Source of the DNA: Amoebidium appalachense
Lineage: Eukaryota; Ichthyosporea
Reading direction: 5' to 3'
NCBI GenBank assembly: GCA_963693365.1
Contig: CAVNZM010000001.1
Span: 2,108,001-2,172,000 of the forward strand
DNA: 64,000 bases
The notes beneath the pieces were generated by a model, which saw only the letters and a list, made by a program, of their open reading frames with translations, searched no databases and had not been told where the DNA came from. Below, in pieces: positions 23,514 through 33,587 of the stretch. Within the stretch, counting starts at the first letter, position 1; each line of letters begins with the position of its first letter. A program made the translations under genes and the position numbers.

Positions 23514-23560
23514 GTGATTGGGTGTGGGTGGGTTTAAGGTGGATATTGCAGTGAGGGACG

Positions 23561-24580
23561 TGTCCTAGTCTAGCTCCATGTGGTTTTCCATGGTAGGGGT
23601 GGGGGCAGCTATGTTTTGGGTAGCGTTTATTTGCTAGATGGTTGTTGACTTTGTGTGTGCGAAAAGGGTGAGTGCAGGATGCTGGTATCTGTGGATACGG
23701 CTACTCTGTGCGCGTTCTACTCTGCTACTGTGTGTGTGAATTCTGTGCCGTTAATGTTTTTCCCCCCAGACAAAGGTCACTACCACTGAAAGAGGAAACG
23801 TTGGTTTTGTGTCAAGTGCAGGGAAAAAAAGGGGGGGCTCCTTTCCGGCGCGTAACTCCCGTGCCCGCCGGCCTACTGGGACGGCTTTTAGTGTCCCCTG
23901 TAGCTAACATGTACCTCTATCCGCTTGAGTTTTTCTGGGTCCGGCTGTTAGGTGTGCTAGGAGTTCTCCGTTGGACTAGAGGAGCTAGAAAACACGTTTT
24001 CACGTGTTTCCGACCAGTTTTCGTGGCGACCTGTGCTACTTAAATTTTAACCTGACAAAAATGCACGGAATGTCTACTCTGATTGGCCATCTCTATGGGT
24101 TCTGGTGCGGTCTAATGTGCCTATTGGTTGACTTAATGCGGAATTTGCAGAATCATGCAGCCTAATCACCGATTACATGTGGTTTTGATGTGATCGGGAG
24201 CCGGACATGGTGCGACTGTCAGAATTAGGATTAGGTGGTCGGGTTTTTTGCATGCGTTAGCCTATATCTCTAGCTAGCAGCACATAGTGGTCTTAGCCGC
24301 TCCAGAAACACACAACAAAAGTTATTTTAGTTTAAATTAAAATTTAGCGGAAAAACCACGTGTTTTCTTAGAAGGTCGCCAACTTCGATGACCAAATGCG
24401 CCCAAGAGATGGCGTCGGAGACCCTACATGTTATATATGTTACTATGTCGAAATGAAGTGAATTTCACGTTTTTCACCTTTTTGAGGCCTGGTTACTATG
24501 CAACTGCGCTAGAAATAGCGATCGTCTAAAAATAGGTTAACTAGGACAAAAGTGTCCGAATAGATCTGTGCGAATTATCA
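23561..24580. other. No recognisable gene; possible LINE1 5' UTR and older flank
   Basis: About 1 kb without a domain. A 123-codon open frame on plus (23672-24043) resembles nothing I know. From 24050 the DNA becomes AT-richer and unrelated to the LINE in composition, possibly the target that LINE1 entered. No duplication or tail could be placed. Confidence 0.4.
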
Positions 24581-25182
24581 ATCAACTCGTGTCATCATCA
24601 AGGAAGTTCTAACCTATGACATACTGCAAAGACTCAGACATATCACACTTAACCTTGATGATTGGTTAAAGCCCGGCAACACATGAAAACTAAAGTAAAT
24701 TAATGAAGTCTGAACACACATGTTATTCTAAGTGTAGCCTAAGTGTGTTACCGTCCAATGAACACGTATTAAGTAACACAAATCTACCTAACATATATTA
24801 GTAGAAAAGAAATACGATTATACACATGAAGACAAGGAGAGAAAGAAAAGAAAATAAGGAAGGAGAAAGAGAAAGGAAAAGAGAGCACAGATCAACAAAC
24901 AAGATAGCAATAGCATAACTATAACCAGAGATATTTATGTACACACGAACATGTACACGTCTCTCCCTGAGTGGGTGGATCCGTGTACACACATATAAAT
25001 ATTCTAATCGATATCACAATACACGATTAAAGCCGATACAACACGATTACAAGTATACAAGCATATCGGAGATCGATGCTACACTTTACATTCGGAGTGT
25101 GGCATTTACACTAAGCATATGAACTGAAACATAACACAAACTGAGAAGATCTTACCATATGTAAATACTACGTATTACAACA
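24581..25182 (-). repeat. Truncated B/C-family LTR
   Basis: Matches sense positions 1 to about 602 of the 925-bp LTR, starting TGTTGTAATACG at 25182. The remaining third is absent and the left flank is unrelated DNA. It abuts element D without a recognisable target duplication. Confidence 0.85.
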
Positions 25183-25431
25183 GTTGGAATGCGTATGCTC
25201 TGTCGGAATGTGTTTTTCTATCTTCTGATAGAACCGATTGGTTCTCCCTCTTTAGTTGTGATAAGATGATAAGTCGCAAGTACAAAAGGAACCGAGAGCA
25301 CAATAAAGAATCAGTTGTTGTTTGAATCAATGTCTCGCGAACAACTCCGATTGCCCTCTCATGAATGTGTTAGTCGTGTTTTACATGACACCTCTGTGCA
25401 CTCTGCTCCCTTAGACCCGTACAAAACAACA
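25183..25431 (+). repeat. 5' LTR of D
   Basis: Ends ACAAAACAACA at 25431, directly before the primer site. Starts GTTGGAATGCG, probably TGTTGGAATGCG with its first T lost or shared at the junction. Contains a TACAAAAGG box (25281-25289) and AATAAA (25300-25305). Confidence 0.65.
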
Positions 25432-25443
25432 GGTTATAGGCCC
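25432..25443 (+). other. Primer-binding site of D (initiator-tRNA-Met type)
   Basis: GGTTATAGGCCC follows the LTR end AACA directly. It differs by one base from the Drosophila copia site, which pairs with an internally cleaved initiator tRNA-Met. Confidence 0.65.
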
Positions 25444-25549
25444 ATTTTCGCACGCTCTCGCAACACATACTCACACTGTAATCGAAAATACTCAAATTTG
25501 AATAGCGATCTGATTCCTCTCTCGCGCATCGTCTGACTGATTGATCACC

Positions 25550-26832
25550 ATGTTGGAGATACCTGCGTATCTCAACCTCAGCCCCTGGAAAGGGGATGGC
25601 ACCACGGACAAGAAGTCCGGCAAACGTCTCACCTATTATGAGTGGGAACCCGTCATCTTCCGGTACCTCCGTACTACCACCGCGGCCAAGTTAGTGCCCG
25701 TCATCAAGGCCCCCGAGTGGGTCGACCCTTCCGACGAGAACGAGTGGCATGGCTATCACACTGAGGAGGCCTACACCGAGGCTTCCAACTTCCTTGAACA
25801 GATGTTTACTCAACTCGTCTCCAATGATGAGCTGTATAACTCTGGCCAAATCCACGATGATGTGTCACCTGCCCAAGCTTTCCACAACGTCCGTATGACC
25901 TATGCGGCTGAACGTGAAGATCGTGCTCGTCAAATCTTCCTCGACTACCATGAGCTTGAACTCAAAGACTTCAAGACCGTCACGGCCTACCTCACCATGG
26001 CACGCCGTCTGTGCACTACCCTGCACATCCTCGAAGAGCCCATTCCTCACAAGACCATGGTTGATAACTTCTTTATCCACCTCAAAAAGAACCGTAAGTT
26101 AGTTTGTTCAGACATCCAGGCCATGATTGCCGACTACTTCCGTCGTACCATCAACTACGAGACCTACAACCGTCTAATCAGTGACATCCGAGCTGCAGAG
26201 ATCCGTGAAGGTCTCATCGACTCTGGGTCCGGGTCCTCCTCAACCGTCCGAACAGCACGTGCCCTGCAAAGCCGTGTCCTCACCAAGGACTCGGCTTCAA
26301 ACGTCCACGTATGCCCAGTAAAGGAGTACTTCTCTACTCTTGAGCCGTACCCCCCGACTGACGTCCACGGCCTCGGCATCGTCACTGCACATCACCGTGG
26401 TGTCATCAACCTGGCCGTCACCTACAACGGAGTAACATCAGTACTGAGCCTAAACACCCTCTACGTACCCGACTCCCCAGCCTTCCTGATTTCCCCCTCC
26501 ATAGCCTCCAAGTCGGGTCTCCTTGCCCACCTCGATGATGAGGATGAATTCCCATCCTACCTCTACACTCGTGGTGGCAACATCGTGTGTTCCCTCACAG
26601 GCACAGATGGACTGTACTTCATAACCGACTATGAGATACGTCCCTCCATCCCTCGGACCGTCACTGCTCTGGTAGCCAACGTCAAGGTCAACAATGACCC
26701 TCAGCTCTGGCACCACCGTCTCGGCCATAGTGCCCTGTCCACCCTCACCAAGATGGTGAGAGGTGACCTCGTGACAGGCCTCCCCTCATCCCTCTCAGTG
26801 GCTGACACCACTGACTGCTTCGGTTGTGTCTC
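25550..26832 (+). pseudogene. Copia D Gag and pre-integrase fragment
   Basis: The ATG at 25550 (MLEIPAYLNLSPWKGDG) fits other copia starts, since gag of C also begins with a K-x-W-K-G-x-G segment. The capsid-like region includes RQIFLDYHELELKDF and FFIHLKKNRKLVC. The protease is degenerate: the usual DSG stretch is not intact, though an SNVHVCPVKEYFSTLEP segment aligns with the protease flank of C. GAG-pre-integrase is clear (LWHHRLGHSALSTLTKM) with DCFGC, after which the LTR at 26833 truncates it. An internal deletion between gag and protease, removing the zinc knuckle, is likely. Confidence 0.78.
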
Positions 26833-27623
26833 TGTTGTAATACGTAGTATTTACTGTTGTAATACGTAGTATTTACATATGGTAAGATCTTCTCAGTCTG
26901 TGTTATGTTTCAGTTCATATGCGTAGTGTATATGCCACACTCCTATTATGTAAAGTGTAGCATCGATCTCCGATATGCTTGTATACTTGTAATCGTGTTG
27001 TATCGGCTTTAATCGTGTGTTGTAATATCGATTAGAATATTTATATGTGTGTACACGGATCCCCCCACTCAGGGAGAGACGTGTACATGTTCGTGTGTAC
27101 ATAAATATCTCTGGTTATAGTTATGCTGTTACTATCTTGTTTGTTGATCTGTGCTCTCTTTTCCTTTCTCTTTCTCCTTCCTTATTTTCTTTTCTTTCTC
27201 TCCTTGTCTTCATGTGTATAATCGTATTTCTTTTCTACTAATATATGTTAGGTAGATTTGTGTTACTTAATACGTGTTCATTGGACGGTAACACACTTAG
27301 GCTACACTTAGAATAGCATGTGTGTTTAGACTTCATTAATTCACTTTAGTTTTCATGTGTTGCCGGGCTTTAACCAATCATCAAGGTTAAGTGTGATATG
27401 TCTGAGTCTTTGCAGTATGTCATAGGTTAGAATTTCCTTGATGATGACACGAGTTGACCTTAACTAGTGTCTGTGTCCTATCGTGTACGTCTCCGCGTAC
27501 CGGATCTCTCTGAAAGCAATTGGTTCTTAGTGATTGGTTTCTATTAGAGATAGATCTGATTTCCGACTGGTCGGAAATCATGTATGGATTGGACTTAGAG
27601 GAATTTCAGGTATTTATTCGAAG
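26833..27623 (+). repeat. B/C-family LTR with a duplicated 22-bp start, 3'-truncated
   Basis: The first 22 bp (26833-26854) are followed by a fresh LTR start at 26855, as if one copy had inserted into another 22 bp in. The second copy runs to 27623, where DIRS copy 1 begins, so roughly the last 150 bp of the LTR are missing. Orientation is opposite to the fragment left of D. Confidence 0.85.
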
Positions 27624-27624
27624 A

Positions 27625-27972
27625 GGTTTTATTTGTGGAAATTATTGACATAAATATTTTTCTGGGTAAACACGTAGGATGGGTGTTCGATACCAACATA
27701 ACCATGTAGGCTTCACTTTCGTGTTTTAGCAGTTAGCGGTTGGCTGCCCGCACACGGGCACCAAGTAGCCAATCAAAACATCAGATACCATAGATCACTA
27801 GACCGAGTTATGATTGGCTCGGATCAGATTTCACATATCACTAGATCGATTTTGATTGGCTCAGATCGGTAGGCTTAGGTATATAAGCACGACAGTTTTT
27901 AGCAGATCAGCAAGCTACAAACACATCTTCTGTGTTTAGCATCCACAGCCTTACAGCTATATATTCCTTTTC
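27625..27972 (+). repeat. Terminal repeat A1 of DIRS copy 1
   Basis: Shares its start (GGTTTTATTTGTGG) and most of its length with A2 of copy 2 (53273-53590). It carries GATTGGCT boxes on the plus strand and the TATA-like sequence, so it probably holds the promoter. Confidence 0.85.
27880..27886 (+). promoter_or_regulatory. TATA-like box in DIRS A1
   Basis: TATATAA, conserved at 53517-53523 in A2 of copy 2, about 120 bp before the gag ATG. Several GATTGGCTC words lie just upstream. The promoter role is inferred from position. Confidence 0.5.
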
Positions 27973-29004
27973 ATTCTCCCTATCTTTCCCTACGCCGGTC
28001 AGCATGCCGCCGAAAAAGCGCCAGGCCGCAGCCGCCGCCCCTGCCGCGGCACCTAAGCGCCTGACCCGCAGCGACCCCCGCCACAGGCTGACCAACGCTC
28101 CCGCGGACACTGACGCGCCTCCAGCGGCCCATACCACCACGGACCCGGACCCGCCGGCCACTCTCCCCTCCACTCCTGAAGTCCCCCCTCAGGCCCCGCC
28201 GTCCCCGCAGATGACTTCTGAAGACGCCGTCCTTGCCGCCCTCACCGCCATCAGCACCCAGATGGCTGGCGTCCTGGCTGCTCTCACCAACCGCGACGCT
28301 CCCGCGCTCCCCGCCGCGCCCTCCACACCCGGGGAGGTTTCCCCGGGGCTGCATCTCGGCCCTGACCTAGACCTACCTGCCCTGCCCGCGCCCCCCATCA
28401 CAGGTGAGAACACTGGCGACATTCAGCCGGGCACACTCCCGCTTCCCCCCGCGGATGTGCTGGCAGATTTGCGCGCCAATCGTTTCGTCGACCTGTATAA
28501 GTTCACCCCCGCCGCCCTCCTGGCCCCATCCAAGAAATGTCAGCATCTGCGCATGGCCGACGACGGCAGCATCGAGACTTTTCGCCAAGACAAACCCGTT
28601 CCCCTGCGTTCACTCGTCATTTGGATCCAAGCTTGGACCCATTACATGGCCGCCAAGCACCACCTCGGCCTCCCCACGGACAAAAACGTACTTTGGACTC
28701 AGCACATCACTCGCCTCAGCACCCGATACCCGTGGGCCCAGATCCACAACTATGACGTATACGCCCGCACCGTTGCCCACCAGCAGGGTCGGGCTCCGAT
28801 CGAGTGTCCCAACCTGCTCGCCCAACTCCACCAGGATCTCCTCCTGCCACCCACTCTGCTCATCCCGGACGCATGTCAGCGCTGTGGCTTCCCCGACCAC
28901 CCCAGCGCGGCCTGCCCCATGTACCCCAAGCCCGGCTGTGGTCTTGACGGCTTTAAGTGTTGTAATACGTAGTATTTACATATGGTAAGATCTTCTCAGT
29001 TTGT

Positions 29005-29938
29005 TGTTGTAATACGTAGTATTTACATATTGTAAGATCTTCTCAGTTCGTGTTATGTTTTCATTCATTTACTTAGTGAAAAAGATGTGCTCCTTGTACG
29101 TAAACTATGACATCTATCTCCAGTGTATTTGAGTACTTGTAATCGTGTTGTGTCGGCTATATTCGTGTGTTTAGATATCGATTACAGCAACTGATTATAG
29201 GTACACGAGTCTACCCAGTGAGGTAGAAACGTGTACATGTTATGTGTACATGAATATCTTCGGTTATAACTGTGTTTTGCTGTTCGTGTTTTCTGTCCTG
29301 CTTTCTTTTCTTTTTCCTCTTTCTTCTTCTTTCTTTTCTCTTTCTTTCTTCTCTTGTTTCCTTTCACATAATTATATTTCTCTCTCACTAATATACGTTG
29401 AGTAGATTTATATTACTCGTTATGTTTTGATTGGTAGAAAAACACTTAGGCTACACTTTAGCTTGTCAGGTATGATTCATAGCTTAGTCAAACACTTTTG
29501 TTTTGTGTGTTGCCGTACTATATCCAATCAGTGGACTTAGTCAGAAAATGTCTGAGTCTTTGTAGCCGATGATAGGTTAGAAACATCACCTCTTTCCTCG
29601 TTACTCTTCACCTCTTTTCTTTCTTATAGCTGTGACCTATGGTGTGCGTTCCTGTGCCTCCGGATCTATCCGGGAAATAATCAGTTAATTGTGATTGGTT
29701 ATTTTAGACATAGATCTGATTTCCGACTGGTCGGAAATCATGTATGGATTTAACTTAAGGGAATTTCAGGTATTTATTAGCGATCAAAATAAATTGAGTT
29801 CAGTCGTGTCTAAACATTGATGTCTGTTGTGTACACTTCTCCGATCGCTCCGTGTTTTGTTGTTGTGTGTGTCTGTGGTGTTTTCACACTGCACCACTGT
29901 GTCTCTGCTTACATCCCAAATACTTATACAATTAAACA
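29005..29938 (+). repeat. 5' LTR of E (variant subfamily)
   Basis: Same first 26 bp and last about 240 bp as the B/C LTR, but the middle is clearly diverged (for example CATTCATTTACTTAGTG near 29062). TG...CA ends, 934 bp. Confidence 0.88.
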
Positions 29939-29953
29939 GGTTATGGGCCCAGA
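29939..29953 (+). other. Primer-binding site of E (initiator-tRNA-Met type)
   Basis: GGTTATGGGCCCAGA directly follows the LTR end AACA. The first 14 bases match my recollection of the Drosophila copia primer site. Confidence 0.7.
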
Positions 29954-30507
29954 TGCACGCTCCCTACACACACCTAGACCTAGCGATCGTTAAATTCCTG
30001 GTACACATCATAGCTGTGGTCAGCTCCTCATGCATCTTGGTGCTGAGGCTGTGTACATCCATCCCCGGCGTCCGTCCGTAACCGGTCCCACGTGACTCCT
30101 CTTGACAAGATCTGACTCATCTTGACAAGAGCTTTTGCCACGCCTTGACACCCGTGACATCCTCGCAAGTTCAAATTCCAGCTTGCACTCCTTCCAGCTC
30201 CGTCCTGGTTTCTCTCCGTCACGCCAAACCGTCCTCCACCCTTGGTTCTGCAATCGCGCTCCAAGTTCCTTGACACTTCACCGACGTGGTCTCAACCGCG
30301 CCGCCCTGTCTACCCAGGCCTGAGGATCCTGCATCGAAATCCCATTCCATCCGATTTCGAACCCCGTCAACCCGCATTCGAATATAATTTCACACCCCGT
30401 CTGCGTTCCAATCGACGATAATTTGACACCCCGTCTCGATCCGACTTGACCTTCATCCATCAAGTCCATCTGAAGTATCCAAATTCGGTACTTCTTTCCA
30501 GTCTACC

Positions 30508-31020
30508 GTGTTCCACCCCGTCCAAGCCCTTTGTGCTTCCCTCCTCCCTAGGAGTCCCGACCCTGAGTCCCTCCAGAACCGTTTACCGTGTCCAACCTGC
30601 TTCCTTCCAGGATTTCCAACCCTGTTTTCGGCCATGTCTCCCCTTACCGTGCCGTCACTGTCAATGGCCCCCTCACATTCCATTGATCTGCCCTGCATTC
30701 CGGCAGCAGTTTCCCCCCATCACGTGGCCAACCTCGTCGAGATGCCAGCTACCACCAGCTCTGCACGGGCAACAGCTACCCCTGCAGCTGTTTCCCCCCC
30801 ATTACCACCCGACCCCGGCCAGCAAGACACGTGCTGCCAGGTCCGGCCGTTCCCATCCACGTTTCTAGCCAGCCTACCGTGCTGCCTGCCCGCGTTTCCG
30901 AAACCCCTGCCCCCGACCCAGTTAGTACCAGTTAGTGGAATGATTACTACCTACTTTACCACCATCATTATTTCATATGTATTGCCTTTGTGGGTATGCC
31001 CACTTAGGGTTTATATATAA
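30508..31020 (+). pseudogene. Element E Ser/Pro-rich ORF remnant
   Basis: Starts MFHPVQALCASLLPRSPD, the same start as F's 287-codon ORF. The frame diverges after PPDPGQQD because of a small indel, and the distal half with the RNase H tail is deleted. No enzyme domain is visible. Probably a decayed non-autonomous product. Confidence 0.6.
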
Positions 31021-31130
31021 GGTTTGACCTGTACCATGACTCTACTCTATCTTTCACTGGTTTAAAACCCAGTTAAACAAACCCCGACTATACACGTTAT
31101 ATATATTTGTTGTTTTTGCCCCGGTTCCTC

Positions 31131-31184
31131 CCCCCCCCTCCCCCCCTTCCCCCCCCCCTTCCCCCCCCCCCCCTCCCCCCCCTT

Positions 31185-31215
<31 letters not shown>

Positions 31216-31323
31216 GAAAAGTCCAAACTTTAATTTTTTTTTTCCGTTTCTGTTCTCAAGTGGGGAGATTTCACTAGTTCAGTGGGGATATGATAACACA
31301 AACTTCAAAGTCTTAAGTGGGGA
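31131..31323 (+). promoter_or_regulatory. C/T tract and triple polypurine tract of E
   Basis: A long C-run/TTCC block (31129-31213) followed by three AGTGGGGA words, the last touching the 3' LTR at 31324. The same arrangement is found in B, C and F, although coding content differs, which suggests selection for reverse-transcription signals. Confidence 0.65.
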
Positions 31324-31759
31324 TGTTGTAATACGTAGTATTTACATATTGTAAGATCTTCTCAGTTCGTGTTATGTTTTCATTCATTTACTTAGTGAAA
31401 AAGATGTGCTCCTTGTACGTAAACTATGCCATCGATCTCCAGTGTATTTGAGTACTTGTAATCGTGTTGTGTCGGCTATATTCGTGTGTTTAGATATCGA
31501 TTACAGCAACTGATTATAGGTACACGAGTCTACCCAGTGAGGGAGAAACGTGTACATGTTATGTGTACATGAATATCTTCGGTTATAACTGTGTTTTGCT
31601 ATTCGTGTTTTCTGTCCTGCTTTCTTTTCTTTTTCCTCTTTCTTCTTCTTTCTTTTCTCTTTCTTTCTTCTCTTGTTTCCTTTCACATAATTATATTTCT
31701 CTCTCACTAATATACGTTGAGTAGATTTATATTACTCGTTATGTTTTGATTGGTAGAAA
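31324..31759 (+). repeat. 3' LTR of E, truncated
   Basis: Matches the 5' LTR of E from its first base to GATTGGTAGAAA, then switches abruptly to the TRIM-like unit at 31760. Confidence 0.88.
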
Positions 31760-32200
31760 TCGCAGGCCACCAGCCGATCATGATCTGATTCATGCGATCG
31801 GACTGGATAACGATACCATCTTCCAACATCCCCACTCAGGACGAATCGCAGAATCAGGTTAGGGTGGACTGCCCCCTCAGTCCCCACTGAACCTCTGTTC
31901 ATGCTACCATTTTGGATTTTGTCCTGGTGCAGAGACTAGCGATCTTGCTAGCCTTGAGATCACAACCTAACCACTGCCGATGGTTGTGATGACGCCAGTA
32001 AAGGCGTGCTGGCTTTTACCCCAGCGAGAAGAGGATGAGAAAAAGATGATCCCGACGGGATTTGAACCCGCGACCCCTCTATCTCCGGTCGAGTGCTCTC
32101 TACCAACTGAGCTACGAGATCGGTTAAGATCTCGCAGGCCACCAGCCGATCATGATCTGATTCATGCGATCGGACTGGATAACGATACCATCTTCCAACA
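31760..32200 (-). mobile_element. TRIM-like unit with 69-bp direct terminal repeats
   Basis: Identical 69-bp direct repeats (31760-31828 and 32132-32200) bound 303 bp with no coding capacity. In minus orientation the repeat begins TGTTGGAAGATGG and is preceded by GAGTGGGGA, a polypurine tract like that of the copia elements here. That fits a terminal-repeat retrotransposon in miniature. The repeat does not end in CA, so the LTR may be truncated or longer. A tRNA-like sequence lies just inside the right-hand repeat. Confidence 0.68.
32048..32121 (-). tRNA. tRNA-like sequence inside the TRIM-like unit
   Basis: Minus strand, 74 nt. The acceptor ends GATCTCG/CGGGATC pair over 7 bp. A-box-like TAGCTCAGTTGG and B-box GGTTCAAATCC are present. 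The T stem-loop is sound and the D stem GCTC/GAGC needs a 10-nt loop. The anticodon stem has a mismatch and position 33 would be C instead of U (anticodon GGA in this fold), so a working tRNA is doubtful. It may serve as an RNA polymerase III promoter or be a captured pseudogene. No intron is seen. Confidence 0.6.
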
Positions 32201-33304
32201 TTTGTGTTATGTTTCAGTTCATATGCTTAGTGTATATGCCACACTCCTATTATGTAAAGTGTAGCATCGATCTCCGATATGCTTGTATACTTGTAATCGT
32301 GTTGTATCGGCTCTAATCGTGTATTGTAATATCGATTAGAATATTTATATGTGTGTACACGGATCCACCCACTCAGGGAGAGACGTGTACATGTTCGTGT
32401 GTACATAAATATCTCTGGTTATAGTTATGCTATTACTATCTTGTTTGTTGATCTGTGCTCTCTTTTCCTTTCTCTTTCTCCTTCCTTATTTTCTTTTCTT
32501 TCTCTCCTTGTCTTCATGTGTATAATCGTATTTCTTTTCTACTAATATATGTTAGGTAGATTTGTGTTACTTAATACGTGTTCATTGGACGGTAACACAC
32601 TTAGGCTACACTTAGAATAGCATGTGTGTTTAGACTTCATTAATTTACTTTAGTTTTCATGTGTTGCCGGGCTTTAACCAATCATCAAGGTTAAGTGTGA
32701 TATGTCTGAGTCTTTGCAGTATGTCATAGGTTAGAATTTCCTTGATGATGACACGAGTTGACCTTAACTAGTGTCTGTGTCCTATCGTGTGCGTCTCCGC
32801 GTACCGGATCTCTCTGAAAGCAATTGGTTCTTAGTGATTGGTTTCTATTAGAGATAGATCTGATTTCCGACTGGTCGGAAATCATGTATGGATTGGACTT
32901 AGAGGAATTTCAGGTATTTATTCGAAGATCAGAATAAATTCAGTTCAGTCGTGTCTAAACATTGATGTCTGTTGTGTACACTGCTCCGATCGTTTCGTGT
33001 TTTGTTGTTGTGTGTGTCTGTGGTGTTTTCACACTGCACCACTGTGTCTCTGCTTTCATTCCAAATACTTATACAATTTAACATTAAGCCGCCCCAAAAG
33101 CCCGGCGGGGGTCAAACCCCTAACCGCCCTGGCCCGCAACCCGGCCCGGCAAAACCGGCCCGACCCGTGGATCTACCCGCGACGCACTGCAGGAATTTCC
33201 ACATTAACGGTCGGTCCTGCGCTAAGCAGCCCTGCCCCTTCTCCCACGTGTGCCCGCTCTGCTCTGGCACACACCCCCGCAAAGACTGCAAGCACAATGC
33301 CTAG

Positions 33305-33587
33305 TCTACGCGCACACCCACACACACAGCTAGAACATAGGGGTTAGGAGCTAGGACACACGAGTACAGGGAAACGGAGCTCGGGAGCACGGGCCAATAG
33401 GGCTGAGTACAAATTTCGCAGGCCAACTACGGCGCCCGCGCGCGTCAAGAATAAATGTCCCTACACAAAGACGTTTATTCTGGCCACTGCACATAATTTT
33501 ACTCCCCCCCCCCCCCATCCCACGAGCCTCCCCCCCCCCCCCTTACACTCACCTAGCACTCCCTCCCCCCCCCCTTCTTCTACCTCT
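33305..33587 (+). other. DIRS gag-RT spacer
   Basis: Non-coding, with C-runs near 33486 and 33531. It is shared with copy 2 (43986-44230). The RT frame could extend left through it, since no Met is obvious before 33588. Confidence 0.5.

Larger units (their letters stand above)
11209..23560 (-). mobile_element. LINE1: giant APE-type non-LTR retrotransposon with RNase H
   Basis: Sense order is gag-like ORF1 with zinc knuckles, then AP-endonuclease, minisatellite linker, RT, long C-terminal region and RNase H. APE plus RNase H points to the I/R1/Tad/LOA group of LINEs; clade assignment needs a tree. About 12.3 kb remain, which is long for a LINE chiefly because of about 5 kb of tandem repeat. 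The 3' end is cut by copia B within RNase H, so no 3' UTR or tail is visible. The 5' end is not defined; 23560 is a guess beyond the first possible Met. Confidence 0.85.
25183..26832 (+). mobile_element. Copia element D, 5' fragment
   Basis: A short LTR (to 25431), a half-tRNA primer site GGTTATAGGCCC (25432-25443), and a gag-protease region on plus. The element is cut at 26832 by an LTR of the B/C family, so integrase, RT and the 3' LTR are missing. It belongs to a different copia family from A, B and C. Confidence 0.8.
29005..31759 (+). mobile_element. Copia element E, non-autonomous, 3' LTR cut
   Basis: 5' LTR 29005-29938 (934 bp, a divergent subfamily), primer site at 29939, about 1.4 kb internal DNA, purine tract and a 3' LTR that stops at 31759 (about 436 bp). 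The internal part matches element F but is further deleted. It has no integrase or RT, so it would need proteins in trans, perhaps from C. Its 3' end is replaced by the TRIM-like unit. Confidence 0.85.
28958..33083 (+). mobile_element. Solo B/C-family LTR (925 bp), itself split
   Basis: LTR pieces 28958-29004 (47 bp) and 32206-33083 (878 bp) add up to exactly 925 bp. The outer target duplication in DIRS gag is TTAAG (28953-28957 and 33084-33088). The inner insert is flanked by TTTGT (29000-29004 and 32201-32205). A solo LTR is what LTR-LTR recombination leaves. Confidence 0.92.
28004..33304 (+). pseudogene. DIRS copy 1 Gag, split by nested insertion
   Basis: Starts at MPPKKRQAAAAAP (28004), the same start as copy 2. 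Exon-like parts are 28004-28957 and 33089-33304; with one TTAAG copy counted the frame runs through to a TAG, about 389 codons. A Pro/Ala-rich N-terminus precedes a conserved central region (ALLAPSKKCQHLRM, WIQAWTHYMAAKHHL). Zinc motifs follow: CCHC in CQRCGFPDHPSAAC, a CCCH type (Cys-x9-Cys-x4-Cys-x3-His) in the CRNFH...FSH segment, then CPLCSGTHPRKDC. Gag likely packages RNA. As it stands it is broken by 4.1 kb of DNA, unless that could be spliced, for which I see no evidence. Confidence 0.85.

Noticed and set aside
32048-32121. A fully functional nuclear tRNA gene
   Set aside because: Mismatched anticodon stem, C at position 33 and an enlarged D loop; reported as tRNA-like only.
32351-32545. 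Recurrent 64-codon hydrophobic ORF and 78-96-codon ORFs found in every B/C-family LTR
   Set aside because: They repeat only because the LTR repeats. No start context or domain supports a gene, and they appear equally in truncated LTRs.
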